A stretch of 64,000 bases of DNA from positions 62,001 to 126,000 of the forward strand of contig NZ_JAARZJ010000001.1 of the NCBI RefSeq assembly GCF_014229245.1, in the 5' to 3' direction. The stretch's first letter is position 1, and every line of letters starts with the position of its first letter. Below, piece after piece: positions 57,936 through 64,000 of this stretch. A model generated the notes under the pieces. That model saw only the letters and a list, made by a program, of their open reading frames with translations, ran no database searches and had not been told where the DNA came from. A program made the position numbers and the translations under genes. The DNA is from Listeria farberi. Its GTDB lineage: Bacteria; Bacillota; Bacilli; Lactobacillales; Listeriaceae.

Positions 57936-60584
57936 ATGACTAGAAAGAAAGCGCATATTATATCGCATTCTCATTGGGACAGAGAATGGTTTTTACCACT
58001 GGAAAGCTTAAGATTTAGGCTCGTTACACTTATGGATGAAGTAGAAGATTTACTTGATAAAGAAACTGGTTTTAATCATTTTCATATGGATGGACAAATG
58101 ATTATGTTAGAAGATTATTTAGCTGTAAAACCTGCTAAACGAGAAAAAATGAAACAACTGGTTGCGGACGGGAAACTGCGAATCGGCCCTTGGTATATGT
58201 TACAAGATGCTTTTTTGACGAGTGGAGAAGCGAATATTCGTAATTTGCAATACGGCTTAGAAATGGCGGAAGAATTCGGTCAAGCGGAAAAAATTGGTTA
58301 TTTTCCTGATACGTTTGGCTTATATGGTCAAGTGCCGCAATTAATGCGTCAAGCTGGTTTTGACACAGTTGTTTTTGGACGAGGCGTTAACCCAACTGGC
58401 TTTAATAACCAAGTATTTGATAGTGCTTTTGCCTCAAAATATTCAGAGATGTTCTGGGAAAGCCCGGATGGTTCGAAAGTTTTAGGGATTTTACTCGCCA
58501 ATTGGTATTCCAATGGTAATGAAATTCCAACTGATAAAGAAGCAGCAAAAAATTTCTGGGATAAAAAATTGGCAGACGTGGAACGATTTGCGTCAACAGA
58601 TGAATGGTTATTTATGAACGGTTGTGACCACCAGCCTGTTCAAACAGATTTAGCAGAAGCGCTTGAAGTAGCGCGGGAACTGTATCCAGAGATTGATTTT
58701 ATTCATAGTCATTTTGAAAAATACCAAGATGCTGTCAAAGCCGGGCTTGAACCTGAAAAATTACAAACAGTTCACGGAGAACTAACGAGCCAACAATCAG
58801 ATGGTTGGTCAACGCTTGCTAATACGGCTTCCTCGCGTATTTACTTGAAACAAGCCAATGCTAAAATGGAACGTTTATTAGAGCGTTTAGCGGAACCAAT
58901 TTCAGTAATGGCGACAGAAGCAGGTGTTAGTTATCCGCATGAATATCTGGCTTTTGCTTGGAAATTACTCATGGAAAATCAAATCCATGACAGCATTACA
59001 GGATGTAGTTTGGATGAAGTGCACCGCGAAATGGAGACTCGTTTTGAAAAAGTCGAACAAACAACTATGGCGATTATTCAAAACGCAGCACGTAAAATAA
59101 CGGGACAAATCGTAACGAATGATGCGGGTATTCCAATTACTGTTTTCCATGCAGGTGGGATAGAAGCAACTAGAACTGTCGAACTTAAACTTGAAACAGA
59201 CGCGATTCATTTTTCTGAGATGCCTTTTGAACTGATACCAGATGAATTAGCAAAACTTCCCGAACAAAGTTTTCGGATGGAAACAAGTAATGGGGAGGAA
59301 ATTCCGGTTGTGGTTGAGTCACTTGGTATTCATTTTAACTATGATTTACCAGAGCGAAAATTCCGTGATTCTTATTTTGCAAGAAAATATAAACTAACCT
59401 TTACTGTGGAACATTTACCAGCTGTTGGTTATCAAACAATCTATGCGCATCCGGTCGCAGTTTCGGATGACGAAAAAGAGCTAACAAAGGACTTACAGTT
59501 AGAAAATCAATATTTAAAAGTAGAAATCGCGCCGAACGGAACTTACTCCATTTTGGATAAAGAGACTGCTGTAGAAGTCGCGGGGCTTGGTGCATATGAG
59601 GATGTTGGCGATATTGGTAACGAGTATATGTTTAAAGAAACGGGCGATAATTTACGAATAAATACCTATAATTCAAAACCTGAGATTCGCGTGTTGCGGG
59701 AAGATAAGCTTGGAAAGACAATCGAAATTAAACATGAAATAGAAATCCCAGTAAGCGCAAGTGCGACATTTGCTGAAGAAAAACGCCGACTAGTTTGGCA
59801 TCCGGCACGGAAGTCACATCGTTCGGACTATCGTACTACTTTTAAAATCACTACAGAATTGACGCTAAATAAACATGATAAGCAACTAACTGCTCGCGTT
59901 AAACTAGATAACCGAGGGGATGACCATCGCCTTCGCGTACTTTTACCAACTGGAAAACAAACAGAAACACATCAAGCGGGCAGTGTTTTTGAAGTAGTAA
60001 CGCGCGCGAATAAACAAGTGGAAGAATGGACAAATCCTGCTAATGATAACCGGAAACAAGGTTTTGTTGCCAGTGGAAATATCGTTGTTGCAAGCCTTGA
60101 CTTACCGGAATATGAAGTAAGCGAGCAAGGGGATAGATTGGAACTAACACTGTTACGCGCAGTATCAGAAATTGGCGACTGGGGTGATTTCCCGGCATAT
60201 GAAGCAGAATGCCACCGCGAAATCACAGCCGAGTTCCATGTATTCCTTACAGACGAATCAAACGTCAATGTCCCTGCACAAGTTAACGCACTCTTAACAC
60301 CTACTTTTGCCATTCAACACCCTTCATCATCAAAAGAAAAAATCCTTGCAGAAACAAAAGATTTTGCGAAATGGAAAGTAGCAGACGGACTGGTTTTTTC
60401 CGCATTTAAACTAGCGAAAGACAATCAACCAATTATTCGTTTTTATCAAACAGCATCCGAGCCAAAACTATTAAACACAGTTGATTTGTGGAGAAAATCG
60501 ACCATTTTAGAAGAAACAGCAGGAGATGCCAGAAATCAATTTACCGTTAAACCAAACGAAATTATCACATTAAAAGGAGTGTAA
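57936..60584 (+). CDS. GH38 glycosidase, MngB-like (alpha-mannosidase or mannosylglycerate hydrolase)
   Basis: This 882-residue cytoplasmic protein has the GH38 motif SHSHWDREWF at 10-19 (H13, D15 for zinc) right at the N-terminus, and D91 (YMLQDAFLTSGE) as likely nucleophile; ENQIHDSITGCSLDE supplies another zinc ligand. Length and start resemble E. coli MngB, a 2-O-mannosyl-D-glycerate hydrolase, and pneumococcal SpGH38, an alpha-1,3-mannosidase. The GH125 partner four bases downstream favours the mannan or N-glycan role. GGAGGGG precedes the ATG. Confidence 0.92.
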   Translation: MTRKKAHIISHSHWDREWFLPLESLRFRLVTLMDEVEDLLDKETGFNHFHMDGQMIMLEDYLAVKPAKREKMKQLVADGKLRIGPWYMLQDAFLTSGEANIRNLQYGLEMAEEFGQAEKIGYFPDTFGLYGQVPQLMRQAGFDTVVFGRGVNPTGFNNQVFDSAFASKYSEMFWESPDGSKVLGILLANWYSNGNEIPTDKEAAKNFWDKKLADVERFASTDEWLFMNGCDHQPVQTDLAEALEVARELYPEIDFIHSHFEKYQDAVKAGLEPEKLQTVHGELTSQQSDGWSTLANTASSRIYLKQANAKMERLLERLAEPISVMATEAGVSYPHEYLAFAWKLLMENQIHDSITGCSLDEVHREMETRFEKVEQTTMAIIQNAARKITGQIVTNDAGIPITVFHAGGIEATRTVELKLETDAIHFSEMPFELIPDELAKLPEQSFRMETSNGEEIPVVVESLGIHFNYDLPERKFRDSYFARKYKLTFTVEHLPAVGYQTIYAHPVAVSDDEKELTKDLQLENQYLKVEIAPNGTYSILDKETAVEVAGLGAYEDVGDIGNEYMFKETGDNLRINTYNSKPEIRVLREDKLGKTIEIKHEIEIPVSASATFAEEKRRLVWHPARKSHRSDYRTTFKITTELTLNKHDKQLTARVKLDNRGDDHRLRVLLPTGKQTETHQAGSVFEVVTRANKQVEEWTNPANDNRKQGFVASGNIVVASLDLPEYEVSEQGDRLELTLLRAVSEIGDWGDFPAYEAECHREITAEFHVFLTDESNVNVPAQVNALLTPTFAIQHPSSSKEKILAETKDFAKWKVADGLVFSAFKLAKDNQPIIRFYQTASEPKLLNTVDLWRKSTILEETAGDARNQFTVKPNEIITLKGV

Positions 60585-60587
60585 TTC

Positions 60588-61892
60588 ATGACAAAAAAAG
60601 TACCAACAAGTTTTAACAAATGGATTGATATAGTAAAAACGACCTTTCCAGAAAACGAAAAATTACATCGCATGTTTGAAAAATGTTTTACTAACACCTA
60701 TACAACTACTTTGCAGGAAACAGAAGAGGGGCATCCGTTTGTTATTACAGGCGATATTCCAGCTATGTGGTTACGCGATTCAACAAGCCAAATCCGCCCT
60801 TATTTAATTGTTGCAGAAGAAGATGAGGAGATGGCGACGTTAATTGAAAATCTTGTAAAACTGCAAACAAAATATATTCTTCATGATCCTTATGCGAATG
60901 CTTTTAATAAAACTGCGAATGGTGCCGGTTTTCAACAAGATAAGACAGCGATGACAGACCTTGTTTGGGAGCGGAAGTATGAAATTGATTCACTTTGCTA
61001 CCCAGTCCAGTTAGCTTATCTATTATGGAAAAGCACTAATCACACGGGTCATTTTACCGAGGAATTTAGGCTGGCTTTGCATCAGATTATCGATGTATTT
61101 AAAACGGAACAAAAGCATACGGAGCAAAGTCCATATCGTTTTGAACGAGAAAATGTGCGTCAATCAGATACTTTAAATAATAATGGCAAAGGAACAGATG
61201 TAAGTTATACGGGAATGTCTTGGAGTGGCTTTAGACCAAGTGATGATGCGTGTATGTACGGTTATCTTGTGCCAAGTAATATGTTTTTGGTCGTAGTGAT
61301 GGATTACGCTAAAGAAATAGCGGCACAGTTTTACCCGGATGATAAGGAATTAACCCAAGCTAGTTCAGAGTTAAGAGAAGAAGTCGCAACTGGAATTGAA
61401 ACATACGCTAAACAAGCGCACCCGTATTACGGCGATGTTTACGCTTATGAAGTTGACGGAACTGGGCGTAAGTTATTTATGGATGATGCGAATGTGCCGA
61501 GCTTACTCGCTGCGCCGTATCTTGGTTTTTGTGAGAAAAATGATCCAGCATATCAAGCGACTAGAAAACTCATTTTAAGTCGAGAAAATCCTTATTTTGT
61601 AGAAGGTAGCGTACTTACTGGAATTGGTAGTCCTCATACGCCAGATCATTATGTTTGGCCGATTGCGCTCAGTATTGAAGGGTTAACCGCAGAAACAGAA
61701 AGCGAGAAACAAGCGATTTTAGAGATGTTAATAGCTGGTGATGGCGGAACGGATTACATGCATGAAGGAGTAAATGCTTCCAACCCAGCTGAATTCACTC
61801 GCGACTGGTTTGCTTGGTCGAATGCGATGTTTAGTGAATTTGTCCTAAGTTTATGTGGTGTATATGTAAAGGGAAGTCCATTAAGTAAATAA
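60588..61892 (+). CDS. GH125 exo-alpha-1,6-mannosidase (DUF1237)
   Basis: This 434-residue protein has the (alpha/alpha)6 GH125 family motifs: GDIPAMWLRDSTSQIRPYL near 58-76, GMSWSGFRPSDDACMYGYLVPSNMF and the C-terminal GTDYMHEGVNASNPAEFTRDWFAWSNAMF. GH125 enzymes remove terminal alpha-1,6-mannose; the pneumococcal one works with GH38 on host N-glycan fragments. AAAGGAG lies before the ATG and the gene is translationally close to the GH38 gene. No signal peptide, so it acts inside the cell. Confidence 0.94.
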   Translation: MTKKVPTSFNKWIDIVKTTFPENEKLHRMFEKCFTNTYTTTLQETEEGHPFVITGDIPAMWLRDSTSQIRPYLIVAEEDEEMATLIENLVKLQTKYILHDPYANAFNKTANGAGFQQDKTAMTDLVWERKYEIDSLCYPVQLAYLLWKSTNHTGHFTEEFRLALHQIIDVFKTEQKHTEQSPYRFERENVRQSDTLNNNGKGTDVSYTGMSWSGFRPSDDACMYGYLVPSNMFLVVVMDYAKEIAAQFYPDDKELTQASSELREEVATGIETYAKQAHPYYGDVYAYEVDGTGRKLFMDDANVPSLLAAPYLGFCEKNDPAYQATRKLILSRENPYFVEGSVLTGIGSPHTPDHYVWPIALSIEGLTAETESEKQAILEMLIAGDGGTDYMHEGVNASNPAEFTRDWFAWSNAMFSEFVLSLCGVYVKGSPLSK

Positions 61893-61893
61893 A

Positions 61894-61930
61894 AAAGAAA
61901 AGTCTGGGCGAAAAACTCAGGCTTTCTCTT
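61894..61930 (+). terminator. weak hairpin between GH125 and yesL-like genes
   Basis: AAGAAAAGTCTGGG and CTCAGGCTTTCTCTT form an imperfect stem. The T run is interrupted, so it may only lower readthrough to the downstream genes. Confidence 0.35.
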
Positions 61931-61951
61931 ACTATCAAAGGAGAAAAAAGA

Positions 61952-62563
61952 ATGAAACTTATTGATAAATTCTCAGTTATTAGTGATTGGATAATACGGC
62001 TTGTTTGGACGAATTTAGTATGGCTCTTTCTTGTATTAATGGGCGGGATTGTGCTTGGTTTTATGCCAGCGACAGTTGCCCTTTTTACGATTACGAGAAA
62101 ATGGGCGAGAGGCAATTTAGACACGCCTGTTTGGAAATCAGCTTGGCAAACTTATAAGCAAGTATTTGTTTCTGCTAATTTAGCAGGTGGGGTTTTTGCT
62201 GCCATTGGGATATTTCTTTATGCTGATTTACGGATTGTTTTTGAACTGATGCAAGGATTTTGGTCGACCATTTTATACTTTTTCTTGATGTTCTTACTTT
62301 TTCTCGTTGGTATTGCCTTTTTACAGTATTTTACCGTATTTGTTCATTTCCAAATGAAAAATGTTCGCGCTTATGTTGGTCAAGCATTCTTACTAGCTAT
62401 TACAAGTTTTAAAAATACCTTTATGATTGTGGTTGGACTTGTTTTTTGTGCATGGTTGATTTCTAAAATGCCAGCTTTTATTTTGTTTATCTCGGGCGTT
62501 TTACCAAGTTATTGGATAATGAAAATCAACTTACACCGTTTCAAACAAATGGAGCCAAAGTAA
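61952..62563 (+). CDS. YesL-like membrane protein (DUF624)
   Basis: This 203-residue protein has about five membrane helices and the DUF624 pattern (ATVALFTITRKWARGNLDTPVWKSAWQTYKQVF). Such proteins are found with YesMN-type two-component systems and sugar ABC transporters in Firmicutes, and may modulate the sensor or transporter. A YesM-like kinase follows, 62 bases on. AAAGGAG precedes the ATG. Confidence 0.9.
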   Translation: MKLIDKFSVISDWIIRLVWTNLVWLFLVLMGGIVLGFMPATVALFTITRKWARGNLDTPVWKSAWQTYKQVFVSANLAGGVFAAIGIFLYADLRIVFELMQGFWSTILYFFLMFLLFLVGIAFLQYFTVFVHFQMKNVRAYVGQAFLLAITSFKNTFMIVVGLVFCAWLISKMPAFILFISGVLPSYWIMKINLHRFKQMEPK

Positions 62564-62625
62564 CCCCTTACATTATTTTTGATAGTATGCAATAATCAGA
62601 AAGGAAAAGGGGGCAGGGAATTAGA

Positions 62626-64000
62626 ATGACACAAGAATTACCACGTAAGCGCGTTTTTAAAAGGATGTTATTAATTTTTTCTTTAACAAGTCTTTTTACC
62701 GTGAGTTTGTTACTTTTTTTCATTTATAAATATTATACCAACATTCAGCTAGATACCAATCTCCAAAGAGCGGAAACTATCGCCAGCAAGCAGTTGGAAG
62801 CTTTAACTGAAAAGCAAAAGGCATTAATTAGTTTAACGCAAGATATTTACCGCAATAGTGATTTGATGCAAGATGTTCAAATTGCGATGACAAATGACTA
62901 CGGTAGCTACACCGAGCAAAATATCGACAACTATTTTAAAAGTAAAAATTTTTATTCTGTAGATATGCAAACCTATTTACAGTCTTATTTTTCGTATGAT
63001 GAAGATATTATTGCGCTTCAACTCATTTCGGATGACGGAAGCTACTCCTATACATTCCCGAGCCGTTACCGTGAATGGAAAGAAACTGTTGATACATATG
63101 GTGAAGAAAATATTGCCAGTCAAGCATCGAAACAAGGAAATTTTTATACGATAGAAAATAAAATTGTCGTGAAGCAGCCGATTAACGATCCGAGTACATT
63201 AAAACAAATGGGCTATCTATTGCTTTATATTGATCCGACCTTTTTAAACAAATGGATTACGAAAGATTATAAAAACTCGATTTTCCAAATAAATAATACT
63301 AAAGGAGCCGAGTTATATTCCAATCACCCTGCAAAACAAATAACTCCACCCGAAAAACAAGGCTGGATGAATGTAGATAATAAGAAAATCTACTTTCAAA
63401 AAACAGAGGATGAAACTACTGGCTTAAAAAATAATACTTTTTTATATCGTGTCACGGATGATAGTGCGCCACTAATAGAGTTGACTTTATTTGGGATTGG
63501 TTTGTTACTCGTTATTTTTTCTATTAGCGTTAATTTTGTGATAAGCAGGCGCTACTCCAAGCGGATTTTGACAATTATTGGTGGGATGAACCGAGTAGAA
63601 AATGGAACGCTTGATGCAAAACTTCCTGTCGATAATAACGGGGATGAACTGACGATGATTAGTGAGCGATTTAACCATATGACTGAAAATCTCGACGCTT
63701 ATGTGAAGAAGGTCTATAGTCTCGAAATGGAAGAACAAAAAGCGCGACTCAAAGCGCTTCAAGGACAAATGCAACCTCATTTTCTTTATAATTCTTTAGA
63801 AGCAATTAGGATGAACGCGCGGGTAGAAGGGGCAAAAGAAACAAGTGATATGATCTACCAACTTGCGACGTTATTACGCTATACTGCTAACCATCGCGAA
63901 ATCACGACTTTAGGCGAAGAAATCAATTATGTAAAACAATATGTTCGTTTTATGGAAATGCGCCACGAACAGCCGATTAAGCTAGAAATCCATATTGAAA
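62626..64000 (+). CDS. YesM-type sensor histidine kinase, partial (C-terminus outside window)
   Basis: My translation from the ATG at 62626, which follows GGGCAGGG, is open to the window end (458 residues). It has a first membrane helix (about 14-36), an extracellular sensing domain (about 40-280), a second membrane helix (about 286-307), a HAMP region (about 308-360) and the His_kinase motif QMQPHFLYNSLEAIR with phospho-acceptor H385. The ATP-binding domain is mostly cut off. In relatives a YesN/AraC-type response regulator and a sugar ABC transporter follow; that lies beyond the window. It likely senses the glycan or its binding protein. Confidence 0.9.
   Translation, partial: MTQELPRKRVFKRMLLIFSLTSLFTVSLLLFFIYKYYTNIQLDTNLQRAETIASKQLEALTEKQKALISLTQDIYRNSDLMQDVQIAMTNDYGSYTEQNIDNYFKSKNFYSVDMQTYLQSYFSYDEDIIALQLISDDGSYSYTFPSRYREWKETVDTYGEENIASQASKQGNFYTIENKIVVKQPINDPSTLKQMGYLLLYIDPTFLNKWITKDYKNSIFQINNTKGAELYSNHPAKQITPPEKQGWMNVDNKKIYFQKTEDETTGLKNNTFLYRVTDDSAPLIELTLFGIGLLLVIFSISVNFVISRRYSKRILTIIGGMNRVENGTLDAKLPVDNNGDELTMISERFNHMTENLDAYVKKVYSLEMEEQKARLKALQGQMQPHFLYNSLEAIRMNARVEGAKETSDMIYQLATLLRYTANHREITTLGEEINYVKQYVRFMEMRHEQPIKLEIHIE

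Overview
The window is low-GC Firmicute chromosome, and gene content, order and protein sequences point firmly to Listeria sensu stricto (L. monocytogenes / L. innocua group). From memory it is collinear with the lmo2074-lmo2011 block of L. monocytogenes EGD-e. Two loci I recall from EGD-e are missing: no bile salt hydrolase gene sits beside groEL, where a frameshifted small gene lies instead, and no internalin-like genes lie between ylmH and nadA, which end only 33 bases apart. That favours a non-pathogenic relative such as L. innocua, but the species is an inference. No rRNA, tRNA, insertion sequence, prophage or CRISPR array was seen.

Layout. 1-6500: partial alpha/beta hydrolase, ABC-F protein, redox repressor rex, ydiK, CAAX protease ydiL, and CIRCE-controlled groES-groEL, matching the B. 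subtilis ydiF-groEL neighbourhood. 6500-12300: accessory stretch with the broken gene, small membrane proteins, mscL, a copper-handling pair (CopC/CopD fusion plus YcnI-like), a MOSC protein and a potassium channel. 12300-24600: heme A genes ctaA/ctaB and the ylb series (ylbC, ylbF, ylbG, rsmD, coaD, ylbL, tmcAL, ylbN, rpmF), interrupted by a short UvrA-like ATPase, then a ketopantoate reductase-like gene and a DUF3397 membrane protein. 24500-27700: a large SgrR-type regulator divergent from an MFS transporter. 27800-43350: the division and cell wall cluster mraZ-rsmH-ftsL-pbpB-murE-mraY-murD-murG-divIB-ftsA-ftsZ-ylmE-sepF-ylmG-ylmH. 43380-48540: de novo NAD genes nadB-nadC-nadA divergent from a cysteine desulfurase and the NiaR-type repressor, placed between ylmH and divIVA. 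48600-54500: divIVA, T-box-controlled ileS, dapF, a PAP2 phosphatase and a cold shock gene. 54570-64000: a mannose-glycan locus with two GH38 alpha-mannosidases, a GH125 exo-alpha-1,6-mannosidase, a YesL-like membrane protein and the start of a YesM-type sensor kinase, cut by the window end.

How it works together. Most of the window is housekeeping: protein folding, cell division, peptidoglycan precursors, translation, NAD and heme A. The most distinctive part is the terminal alpha-mannoside locus. A good sigma-A promoter there is overlapped by a full-consensus cre site, and the intergenic region also carries a weaker divergent promoter with a cre-like element. This suggests carbon catabolite-controlled intracellular breakdown of imported mannose-rich oligosaccharides. 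Genes that sit in these neighbourhoods in spore formers (ylbJ, spoVD, spoVE, spoIIG) are absent, as expected for Listeria. Many starts were moved from the longest reading frame to codons with a proper ribosome binding site; several are TTG or GTG.
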